Assembly: GCA_031279395.1 (NCBI GenBank)
Contig: JAITIO010000042.1
Coordinates: forward strand, 1 to 35,473
Length of the DNA: 35,473 nt
Reading direction: 5' to 3'
Origin: Puniceicoccales bacterium
GTDB taxonomy: Bacteria > Verrucomicrobiota > Verrucomicrobiia > Opitutales > JAIRKQ01
A program made the translations under genes and the position numbers. Below the pieces are notes generated by a model. That model saw nothing but the letters and a program-made list of their open reading frames with translations, was not told the origin of the DNA and made no database searches. Shown piece by piece: positions 1 through 7,188 of the stretch (positions are counted from its first letter, which is position 1; each line of letters begins with the position of its first letter).

Positions 1-241
1 TGTTGGCGGATCGCTCCCGCAACTCCCAATCCCACACCAGCCCCCAGTGCTGCTCCAGTCAATGCGGCGGCGGTACCACCCACTATCGCGGATCCTGCAG
101 CCGCTCCCGCTCCGGCACCGGCAATCCTCCGCCGCCCATCGCCCCGCAACCCCCGCACAGCATTACACACACCATGCTGCCCATCAGCAAAATGCCAACC
201 AACATCCCTTTTGTCCGTCTTCTCTTTTCCCTATTTTCCAC
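1..241 (-). pseudogene. Partial glycine-rich lipoprotein-like gene, frameshifted, cut by window edge
   Basis: A GTG at 241-239 lies 8 bases after a strong ribosome binding site (AAGGAGG). The reading frame gives a basic N terminus, a hydrophobic segment and a lipobox-like LCGGC, then meets TAG at 85-83 after 52 codons. One base over, the frame stays open from about position 135 to the window edge and reads as an Ala/Gly-rich, glycine-zipper-like stretch (for example GAGAGAAAGS, then LGAGVGLGVAGA). A single-base change in the G-rich tract would join the two parts. The first 40 residues and the upstream DNA closely match the gene at 34603-35418, so this is a paralogue on the opposite strand. 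The function is unknown; a membrane or envelope role is inferred. It could instead be an intact 52-residue lipoprotein, or the shift could be a sequencing error. Confidence 0.45.
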
Positions 242-298
242 CGGACTTCCTCCTTGGACCCCAGTGTAGTCATCCCTCTTCCTTTCTCAACGCTTTTG
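152..298 (-). repeat. Inverted copy of the block at 34547-34718
   Basis: Read on the minus strand, this block matches 34547-34718 over the ribosome binding site, the GTG start and the first roughly 40 codons. Both contain the motif GAGAAAGGA, the string GGAAGTCCGGTGGAAAATAG and the coding string GGGCAGCATGGTGTG. The right copy has small in-frame insertions (three and four codons). The conserved upstream DNA suggests duplication of a whole cassette, not just a conserved protein domain. The two copies point outward from the window. Confidence 0.75.
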
Positions 299-369
299 TT
301 CCCTGGCACTCACAATCCTCACAAATAGCCCTATGTTTCTTCGCCCATGACCCTTCGATTGCCCGTGGA

Positions 370-483
370 CTACCTAAGGTGATTAGCCATGGCAACTTCC
401 TTCCAAGTGTCCCACATCTCCCAAAGGATATGGTGTAATTCCCCAATGATGCATTCCAACTTGCCGATTTCATCATTCGCCAT
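370..483 (-). CDS. Small ORF (37 aa) overlapping the integrase 3' end
   Basis: An ATG at 483-481 sits inside the last codons of the integrase remnant, in another frame, and runs to TAG at 372-370. The peptide starts MANDEIGKLE and continues with a regular hydrophobic pattern (IIGELHHILWEMWDTWKEV) compatible with one amphipathic helix. There is no clear ribosome binding site beyond the overlap with the upstream gene. Short helical peptides do occur next to integrases, but I do not recognise this one. It may be chance; its only support is position and helical periodicity. Confidence 0.22.
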   Translation of the reverse strand: MANDEIGKLECIIGELHHILWEMWDTWKEVAMANHLR

Positions 484-1351
484 CGCCGTTGCCACCTCCA
501 AAAAAGTTGATGCTTTCATAGTCGATGTTATTATCGACCTCCTTTCCTTTCCGGTAAAAGTCAAGGGCGGATTCCATGGATGCTCTCACGGGGTCGTTGG
601 ATAGCCGGGCATAAATTGCAGTCGATTGTGGCGATTTGTGACCCAACGACTTCCCGATTATGAGCAGGCTCGTTCCTGCTATGGCTTGGTAGCTGGCCAA
701 TGTCCTCCTCAAGTCATGGATACGCAGGTTTTTTAACCCCGCCCGGTCCAGTATCTTCTTCCAGGCTTTTTGGGGGCTAACTAAACATCCACTCTTACCA
801 TGACCGGGAAATACCCACGGTATGGATGAATCTTTGAGCCAGGAACGGTCGCTTAGGATTTCCAGGGCTTCTCCGATTAATGGAATTCTTACGGGCTCTC
901 CATTTTTCGTATCCGGAATCCTCCATTCGTTTATGGAAAAATCTATGTCTTCCCACCGCATGCCTAGTACATTTGATCTACGAGCACCAGTATACAGACA
1001 CATCAAAAAGAAATCTCTCATGTCTCTGTTCACAGGGGTTCTTCCCTTCCGCTAGTTGGCCCTTTATTTTTTGGGCTGCTTTCCCCTTGCTAGCTCTACT
1101 GTCATATCAGGAAAATGTCCTAGGATTATTTCTTTTTGTTGTCCTTTTATTCTCCTTCGTATCATAAAGCTTTTATGTCCGGTTGCTGTTACATACAAAC
1201 TTAGTCCTTTTTCTTTTGTATCGTGAAATTTTATTTTTCCTTTCGGGGGAATTGGTAGTTCCAGAAGGGTTGCTTTGGTAAAATTTATCTCCGTTAGGAT
1301 GTGATTCAATTTTTGAAGTAAATGCTGAATCGACATAAAATCAATATGCAA
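473..1351 (-). pseudogene. Tyrosine recombinase/integrase (DUF4102 type) with the central domain deleted
   Basis: Positions 1351-1064 encode an N-terminal arm-binding domain of the DUF4102 type (about 95 residues: EKGLSLYVTATGHKSF, then GHFPDMTVELARGK). Positions 1033-473 encode the catalytic domain with the full set of active-site residues: Arg in TGARRSN, Lys in DTKNGEP, HDLRRT, GHKS and Tyr in YARLS. The two parts are in the same frame but are separated by two stop codons (TAA at 1066-1064 and a TAG just after). The core-binding domain expected between them, about 130 residues in relatives of about 400 residues, is absent. The gene is therefore a remnant with an internal deletion. The catalytic part alone could start at ATG 1033, but without the central domain it is unlikely to recombine DNA. 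It marks this end as part of a former integrated element. Confidence 0.88.
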
Positions 1352-1695
1352 TTATTACGTAATCGATAGAAAGTTTTTGCCGAATTGCATTGGGTGACCA
1401 ATTGGGGGATCTGCATACTTGCACCCTATCCATCATTGTCGTTTTAAGTGGGAAATGATATTCGGCTGGATATTGTTTTCGATATGCGTATCTTTTGTCT
1501 CAGTTATAGCCAGAGAGTCAGCCTGTCAGCCTCGTTGAGACCTCTCCTTTGGAACAATCTGCAGTGGAACAGTTTCCCTCTGTTTCCCTCTAAGGGATAT
1601 GTCAATCCGTTAGATTATATTTTCTAAGTATTTCTTATAATTTCAATATAGAAAAAAGGTAACAGAGGTAACAAATGACGATAAAGTGCAGATAT
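1352..1695. other. Spacer between integrase remnant and recD2; no gene seen
   Basis: No convincing reading frame is present. The stretch lies upstream of the integrase remnant and downstream of recD2. Its notable content is a series of short tandem direct repeats at 1517-1673, described separately. It may hold the integrase promoter and recombination sites of the former element. Confidence 0.6.
1517..1673. repeat. Cluster of short tandem direct repeats upstream of the integrase
   Basis: Three tandem pairs occur close together: GTCAGCCT twice at 1517-1532, GTTTCCCTCT twice at 1572-1591, and AGGTAACA twice at 1657-1664 and 1666-1673. The last pair is an imperfect inverted match of the second. 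Directly repeated decamer-like sites beside a tyrosine integrase resemble arm-type integrase sites. That role is inferred from position only. Confidence 0.5.
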
Positions 1696-3879
1696 TTACT
1701 GGGATTGAGACCGTGCTACCAGGTACAGCCCTGTCAATCGTTTCGTCCTTTCCTTATTTTGGGCTGCAATGGAGTATGCTCTGGGGTCTCCAACGAGAAA
1801 CACTTTATTTTTTCCACGCGTAATGGCAGTATACAGAAGGTTGCGCTGTAACATTATATAGTGCTGTTTCAGTAGTGCAATTATTACGATGGGAAATTCA
1901 CTACCCTGGGATTTGTGTATGCTTATGGCATAGGCCAAATGGATATCCGACAAATTCCCTTTATTTAGGCACACAATCTCATCTCCGAATTTGGCCGTTG
2001 CCGTATGATCATCGTCGTTTAAATAGGTTATATTGCCAAGATCTCCGTTGAAAATATTCTTTTCGTAATTGTTTCTTATTTGAATGATTTTGTCCGCAAT
2101 TCTAAACTGTGTCCAAGGAACACCATATTCCTTTGGAATAAAAATACTTTGAAAGGTGGTATTTAAATTTTCCGTTCCAATTATTCCTTGATGTACGGGG
2201 ACTAAAACTTGCACATCGTTGATTGGGTCAACATTGTACCACATGGGAAGATATTTTTGACACAGGAGAGTTATCCTTTCCAGGCAGATTTCAGGAGTTT
2301 CAGCCTCTAGGAAGTGAAAATCGCGGGATGGATTGATGTCGCCAAAGGAATGCATTATTTCTGGGCAATCTTCCACCGCATGGATGATGTTGTGGGCGAC
2401 GGAAACGATTTCACTGCAAGCTTCCTGGCGAAAGATTCTATCCAACCGTGTGACACGAAATTTTCCAGATTTTATAATGTCCCCCAACACATTTCCCGGT
2501 CCTACGGAAGGCAATTGGTCGATATCGCCGACAAGTAGCACGTGGGCGGTAGTTGGAAGCGCTCTAAACAATGAAGCAGCTAAGAAAATATCAACCATGC
2601 TTGCTTCGTCTACCACAATGAAATCCAGTTTGAGTGGCGTAGATTCATCGTGCAAAAATGTGCGTTCCCCAGGCTTATATTGCAGTAACCTGTGAATCGT
2701 TTGGGCAGGTTTCCCTGTGGTTTCGGAAATTTTTTGGGCAGCACGCCCCGTAGGAGCACAGAGGACAATGTTCGCCTTTTTGGCAGAAAGAATTGTCACA
2801 AGCGAACGAAGAATGGTCGTTTTCCCAGTCCCAGGACCACCGGTCAAGATCGATACTTTGTTGGTCAATGCGGCTTCGATGGCTGCAATTTGTCCCGACG
2901 CAAATGCCAAACTTTCACGCTTTTGTACCCAATCAATCGCTTTTTCTGTCCAAATATCGGGAAGCGTTGAACTTTTATCGAAGAGAATATTTTGTAAACA
3001 CTTAGCTATGGTATCTTCCATATTTTTTAGAGATGACTTTTGTACGATTTCATCGGAAATTTTGCACAACCTGCCGAAGGTGATTAACTTTTCAATGCGT
3101 TCGTTGATCCTGTCGGGAGACAATTCCAACAAGATCTGTGCTGATTTTAGTAGCTGTTGGCGGTGGATGCATGTATGGCCATCATCCTCTGCCAGCGATA
3201 AAATGTGCATAATTCCAGCATCGATACGGGATGAATGCGTGGAAGGGATGCCAAGATTTTTCGCAATTTTATCGGCTGTTTTGAATCCCACCCCTTGCAC
3301 CTCCTGGGCAACGCGATAGGGATCGGTCTCTAAAATTGTCCGTGCTCCAACACCATATTTCTCATATAATTTAATGCATAGCGCATTGGTCACATCGTAG
3401 GTCTGCAAAAAAATCATGATATCCCGTATGGCAAATTGGGAATCCCAGGCGTCTTTTATCTTTGCCGCACGCTGTTTTCCAATCCCATCAACTTCCAACA
3501 GCCGAGCGGATTCGGTCGACAGAATATTAAACGTATCCGCTCCGAAATAATCTACTATTTTCTTTGCATAGATTTTTCCAATTCCTTCGATCAATCCACT
3601 GCCCAGATAGCGCCGAATTCCTCTGATATCGGAAGGCAATTTGGATTCAAAGTGTTCCACATTGAACTGCCTTCCGTGCCTTTCGTGAACCGTCCAATCC
3701 CCTGTCATTTCCAAGGTTTCTCCGGGTTGAACTCCCGGTAAAATTCCACATACCGTTACCCTAGTTCCCGATTGCGATTCCTTAATCTCTATGATGCTAT
3801 AGAAATTAGCATCGTTTCGAAAAATAATCCTTTCGAGTACGCCTGCTATGGCCGGTTTCGACTCTTCTGTTTCGGTCAC
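1696..3879 (-). CDS. recD2: RecD2-family ATP-dependent DNA helicase
   Basis: A superfamily 1B 5'-3' DNA helicase of the stand-alone RecD2 type, acting in DNA repair or replication-fork processing without RecBC. The length of 727 residues is normal. The order is an N-terminal OB-like region (residues 10-90), helix-hairpin-helix repeats (LGSGLIEGIGKIYAKKI and LEVDGIGKQRAAKI, residues about 90-150), Walker A GGPGTGKTT near residue 346, Walker B VVDEASM, the motif LLVGDIDQLPSVGPG, and C-terminal motifs including YAISIHKSQGSEF and LLYTAITRGK. The GTG start at 3879 follows directly on the stop of a tiny upstream ORF (TAGGTG). It probably forms a transcript with hldD, which lies upstream on the same strand. 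No key motif is missing. Confidence 0.95.
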   Translation of the reverse strand: MTETEESKPAIAGVLERIIFRNDANFYSIIEIKESQSGTRVTVCGILPGVQPGETLEMTGDWTVHERHGRQFNVEHFESKLPSDIRGIRRYLGSGLIEGIGKIYAKKIVDYFGADTFNILSTESARLLEVDGIGKQRAAKIKDAWDSQFAIRDIMIFLQTYDVTNALCIKLYEKYGVGARTILETDPYRVAQEVQGVGFKTADKIAKNLGIPSTHSSRIDAGIMHILSLAEDDGHTCIHRQQLLKSAQILLELSPDRINERIEKLITFGRLCKISDEIVQKSSLKNMEDTIAKCLQNILFDKSSTLPDIWTEKAIDWVQKRESLAFASGQIAAIEAALTNKVSILTGGPGTGKTTILRSLVTILSAKKANIVLCAPTGRAAQKISETTGKPAQTIHRLLQYKPGERTFLHDESTPLKLDFIVVDEASMVDIFLAASLFRALPTTAHVLLVGDIDQLPSVGPGNVLGDIIKSGKFRVTRLDRIFRQEACSEIVSVAHNIIHAVEDCPEIMHSFGDINPSRDFHFLEAETPEICLERITLLCQKYLPMWYNVDPINDVQVLVPVHQGIIGTENLNTTFQSIFIPKEYGVPWTQFRIADKIIQIRNNYEKNIFNGDLGNITYLNDDDHTATAKFGDEIVCLNKGNLSDIHLAYAISIHKSQGSEFPIVIIALLKQHYIMLQRNLLYTAITRGKNKVFLVGDPRAYSIAAQNKERTKRLTGLYLVARSQSQ

Positions 3880-3987
3880 CTATTCTTCCACGTTAATGAT
3901 TGGTGCAACATTTTCCGCCAAAAACCCCATTGCCTTCGCCCATGCCACTACTGGCGATGCATGCCTAATTTCGGTAATGTTTTGCAT
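3880..3987 (-). CDS. Possible small peptide (35 aa) abutting recD2
   Basis: An ATG at 3987-3985 opens a 35-residue frame (starts MQNITEIRHASPVV) that ends with TAG immediately next to the recD2 GTG, an arrangement that favours translational coupling. Upstream in the same frame the sequence reads MEFV, a stop codon, then a hydrophobic run (TLAIIGLLSFLLA). The original gene may therefore have been a slightly longer membrane or exported peptide broken by one stop. No ribosome binding site is evident and I know no homologue. It may be chance. Confidence 0.2.
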   Translation of the reverse strand: MQNITEIRHASPVVAWAKAMGFLAENVAPIINVEE

Positions 3988-4078
3988 GGCTAACAAAAAA
4001 CTCAGTAATCCAATAATTGCAAGTGTTTAAACAAATTCCATGAGTTTGAAAATAAACTGCAGGAGAAGGTACCATAGG

Positions 4079-5092
4079 CTAATAGTTTAAAATTTTCATG
4101 TCCTCCATGAGGTAATTTTGTACATAATCTCTTACGGCGGTCTTTAGAGGTGTAATTGGCTGATTATATCTCAGGCTGCGCAATTTTGAAATATCCGCAC
4201 ACGTATAATATTGATATTTATCTTTCAACTCACTTGGCATATCGATAAATTCTATGCAAGCTTCCCTGTCTACGGCATCAAAAATGGCAAGGGCTAATTC
4301 TTTCCATGTGGATGCCACCCCGGAACCAAGATTATAAGTACCGTAGGTGGGATTCCCATTGACCACTTCTGGAATTTCTGCCAAAAATATTGTCATGGCA
4401 ACGGCATCTTTTACATACAAAAAATCCCGCCTCTGTTCCCCATCCTTAAATTCCTGTCTATCACTCTTGAACAGGTATACCTTGCCACTTGCAAGAATTG
4501 ATTCATAGGCCTTTAATACCATGCTACGCATGTTGCCCTTGTGATATTCATTGGGTCCGAAAACATTGAAATATTTCATGCCATGGACGCGTAAATTGTT
4601 CTTAGCGGCGTACAAATCGAAGAGATGTTTGGAATATCCATACGTGTTCAATGGACGCAGGTTGGTGTTCGGAAAAACTTCATCGGACATTCCCCGGGAA
4701 CCATCCCCATAGGTGGCTGCCGATGATGCATAGACAAAACGGATGTGTCCGTTGTGCGCAAAATTTGCCAATGTCTTTGTGTATTCGTAATTGTTTTTAA
4801 TCAAATAGGCTGTATTTTTTTCCATGGTTAATGCACACGCTCCCAAGTGAAAAATATGAGTGACACCATTCAATTTGTGATCTTTTTTTTCTACCATATC
4901 AAGCATGGTATCCGCTTCGACATAATCGTTGAACCGCAGGGGAACAATGTTGAGAAATTTATCGTCACCGCCTAAAAAATCTGAAACAATGATATTTTCA
5001 AACCCCCTATTATTCAATTCACTGATCAAAGCACTCCCAATAAATCCAGCACCACCTGTGACCAAAATAGTTCCCGCTTCTGAAAGTTTCAT
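4079..5092 (-). CDS. hldD: ADP-L-glycero-D-manno-heptose-6-epimerase
   Basis: Epimerises ADP-D-glycero-D-manno-heptose to the L-glycero form, the last step in making the heptose of the LPS inner core; cytoplasmic. The 337 residues match the usual family length. A Rossmann NAD(P) motif TGGAGFIGS lies at residues 12-20, followed by the family-typical VSDFLGGDDKF. The short-chain dehydrogenase catalytic pair is seen in YGYSK (Tyr151, Lys155), and a heptose-binding stretch KYFNVFGPNEYHKGNMRSM follows. I use the ATG at 5092; its ribosome binding site is weak. It implies that the organism makes heptose-containing LPS, in line with the lpt genes further right. It is divergent from nrdR. Confidence 0.94.
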   Translation of the reverse strand: MKLSEAGTILVTGGAGFIGSALISELNNRGFENIIVSDFLGGDDKFLNIVPLRFNDYVEADTMLDMVEKKDHKLNGVTHIFHLGACALTMEKNTAYLIKNNYEYTKTLANFAHNGHIRFVYASSAATYGDGSRGMSDEVFPNTNLRPLNTYGYSKHLFDLYAAKNNLRVHGMKYFNVFGPNEYHKGNMRSMVLKAYESILASGKVYLFKSDRQEFKDGEQRRDFLYVKDAVAMTIFLAEIPEVVNGNPTYGTYNLGSGVASTWKELALAIFDAVDREACIEFIDMPSELKDKYQYYTCADISKLRSLRYNQPITPLKTAVRDYVQNYLMEDMKILNY

Positions 5093-5114
5093 GGCTTTGG
5101 ATGATTAAAATTTT

Positions 5115-5143
5115 TTGTCCATTGGCAATAGCCAACGTAAAAC
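5115..5143 (+). promoter_or_regulatory. Candidate promoter with a palindrome, hldD-nrdR divergent region
   Basis: TTGTCC (5115-5120) and TAAAAC (5138-5143) are 17 bases apart, each matching four of six sigma70 consensus bases. The spacer contains a perfect inverted repeat TTGGC-AATA-GCCAA (5122-5135), which could be an operator. It does not look like the known NrdR box. Assignment to nrdR is by orientation. Confidence 0.35.
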
Positions 5144-5254
5144 CTACGGATTATTCAAGCTTTTGTCTTTCCAAACACGGGTATAGGAAAGATCTGAAAA
5201 GTGTGTGAGATTTTAACGTTGATTAAAGATTTGGGATGTGTATCTTGCCCGTCA

Positions 5255-5716
5255 ATGAAATGCCCGAAGTGCGGACATTTATATTCAAAAGTTACCGATA
5301 CTCGTGTTACCGCGGATGAGACTTCCATCCGCCGCAGGCGTGTATGCCTAAAGTGCGATCACAGGTTTTTTACGAATGAAGTCGTGTGCATCGAATACCC
5401 AATTGTCATTAAACGGGACGGCCGAAGGGAAGAGTTTGACGGAGAAAAAATCAAAGCCGGGCTAATGAAAGCGTTTAAGAAACAAAGCGGAATCAAGGAA
5501 AAAGTTAATAATATCCTCAATGGAGTTTTGGCAGAAATTATTTCGAAATACCCGGAAAAAGTTCCTTCGGAGAAAATTGGAGACGTGATAATGGACCGAC
5601 TAAGGACCTGCGACCCAGTTGCCTATCTGCGCTTCGCCAGCGTATACAAAAATTTCGAAACGGCAAAAGATTTCGCACTGGAATTTGAGCAGCTGTTGCT
5701 AGATCTCCCAAAGTAG
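5255..5716 (+). CDS. nrdR: Transcriptional repressor NrdR
   Basis: A 153-residue NrdR, the ATP/dATP-sensing zinc-ribbon repressor of ribonucleotide reductase genes. The zinc ribbon is complete (CPKC at residues 3-6 and CLKC at 31-34, with the Arg-rich SIRRRRVC segment between). An ATP-cone follows from about residue 48 (VIKRDGRREEFDGEKIKAG), and the conserved DPVAYLRFASVYKNF comes near the end. The frame is open upstream to a GTG at 5201, but family members begin at MKCPKC, so I place the start at ATG 5255. No ribonucleotide reductase gene is in the window. Confidence 0.93.
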   Translation: MKCPKCGHLYSKVTDTRVTADETSIRRRRVCLKCDHRFFTNEVVCIEYPIVIKRDGRREEFDGEKIKAGLMKAFKKQSGIKEKVNNILNGVLAEIISKYPEKVPSEKIGDVIMDRLRTCDPVAYLRFASVYKNFETAKDFALEFEQLLLDLPK

Positions 5717-5751
5717 GGAGTCAAATAAAGAATTAAAATCTCAGTATCATA

Positions 5752-5772
5752 TTTCCGCTGCGGAAAATTTTT
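5752..5772 (+). terminator. Candidate terminator after nrdR
   Basis: A short perfect stem TTTCCG-CTG-CGGAAA (5752-5766) is followed by ATTTTTG. It lies 36 bases after the nrdR stop and before the deoA-like gene. The stem is only six pairs, so efficiency is uncertain. Confidence 0.45.
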
Positions 5773-5847
5773 GAACTTTTGACATAAATGATTGACATTT
5801 TCGAACAAAGGAACATACCGCATACCTGCGACTTGGGAAGAGGATAT

Positions 5848-7185
5848 GTGGATAAAAATATGAATAGTGAGATAAGCCATGAGATAATAAAACGCTTCGG
5901 AGTATTGATAGAAAAAAAAGTCTGTGGGGAAGAACTGACCGATAATGAAATACGAGAGATAACAAATGCCATAATTACCAAAAAGATTCCCGACTTCCAG
6001 TTATCGGCTTTTTTGATGGCAGTGTATTTCCAAAATATGAGTATCCAGGAGGCTTCGACATGGACGGAAGAGTTGATGTTATCCGGTGATATCATCGACA
6101 TTGGGATGATTTCCGCCCCTAAAGTTGATAGGTGCTCCACGGGAGGAGTGGGAGATAAGTCGGCTTTTGTATTGATAGCAATTGCTGCTTGTTGCGGAAT
6201 AGCAGTTCCCACATTGGTCGATAGCTACGACGGATTGATCATTTCTGATTTAGACAAAATGTCGTCCATTCCCGGGTTTGACCATAAATTTGATACTAAA
6301 AAGTTTCAAAAACAACTTAAAAAAATGGGATGTTGCTACTATCAACAGCCAGAGAATATTGCACCCGTGGATGTAACTCTCGATAAGGTTAGGCGTCTAA
6401 TTGGCACAATTTCCAGTGTTCCGCTTGTGACAGGAAGCATTTTGGGGAGCAAGTTGTCTTCCGGGGCAGATGGTGTTGTTGTCGATGTTAAGTGGGGCAA
6501 TGGTTCCTTCGTAAAAGATATGGAGCAAGCCAAACAGCTCGGTAGAATGATAACACGGGTCGCTCGAGCTTTGAATAAAAAGTGCATTGCGATTGTGACG
6601 GATGCCAATCAACCCCTTGGAAAAACGGTAGGAACTTGGTTGGAAATCAAAGAAACCATCGAATTACTACAGGGACAAGGCGATGCAGAAATGCAGGATT
6701 TAATCCTACGAGTTGGCATGGAATTCATCAGATTAGCGGGAGTCGCAGGGTCAACATTGTCAGCCAAACAATTGATCATCAAAAAGCTTTCCGATGGATC
6801 AGCTCTAAATAAATTTAAAGAATTGATAGCAGAACAAGGAGGAGATGTATCATATATCGACAATCCGGAAAAGTATCCACAGGCTAAATATTCCCGCAAA
6901 CTATCGGCACAAAAACGGGGATACATACATACGGTAAACGCTGGTATGATTGCACGAGGGGTGAGTATTTTGTCCAAAAAACCCGATGGGACGACAGACC
7001 ATATGGTTGGAGTATCCGATATAATGAAAGTTGGCATGCAAATTAAACAAGGAGAACCGCTCATAATGATTCACTATAATGATGAAACAAACCTTGAATC
7101 TGCCCTGGAGTACTTTAGGGATGCGTATAGACTTGCTCCGAAAAGGCCGGCATTAAACGAATTAATCGTGGAACGTATTGCGTAA
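5848..7185 (+). CDS. Thymidine/pyrimidine-nucleoside phosphorylase homologue with altered phosphate site
   Basis: A homologue of DeoA/Pdp, which splits pyrimidine nucleosides with phosphate. The fold is recognisable throughout: N-terminal helical domain (EEIRE-like ELTDNEIREITNAII), STGGVGDK, IPLVT-like SSVPLVTGSILGSKL, VVVDVKWGNGSF, TDANQPLG and a C-terminal domain ending near LAPKRP. The key phosphate-binding loop is not conserved. Where the family has the GHTGGT sequence before LDK, this protein reads DSYDGLIISD (about residues 125-134), and the preceding His of KHSTGG is Cys (DRCSTGG). Catalysis may therefore be changed or lost. I chose GTG 5848 because AGAGGA stands five bases upstream and relatives start close to here; ATG 5860 and ATG 5788 are alternatives. 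oppA follows after 3 bases. Confidence 0.85.
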   Translation: MDKNMNSEISHEIIKRFGVLIEKKVCGEELTDNEIREITNAIITKKIPDFQLSAFLMAVYFQNMSIQEASTWTEELMLSGDIIDIGMISAPKVDRCSTGGVGDKSAFVLIAIAACCGIAVPTLVDSYDGLIISDLDKMSSIPGFDHKFDTKKFQKQLKKMGCCYYQQPENIAPVDVTLDKVRRLIGTISSVPLVTGSILGSKLSSGADGVVVDVKWGNGSFVKDMEQAKQLGRMITRVARALNKKCIAIVTDANQPLGKTVGTWLEIKETIELLQGQGDAEMQDLILRVGMEFIRLAGVAGSTLSAKQLIIKKLSDGSALNKFKELIAEQGGDVSYIDNPEKYPQAKYSRKLSAQKRGYIHTVNAGMIARGVSILSKKPDGTTDHMVGVSDIMKVGMQIKQGEPLIMIHYNDETNLESALEYFRDAYRLAPKRPALNELIVERIA

Positions 7186-7188
7186 CAT

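Noticed and set aside
3..438. Plus-strand frames across the left end
   Set aside because: They are low-complexity frames antisense to the gene family shared with the right end; no start signal or known motif.
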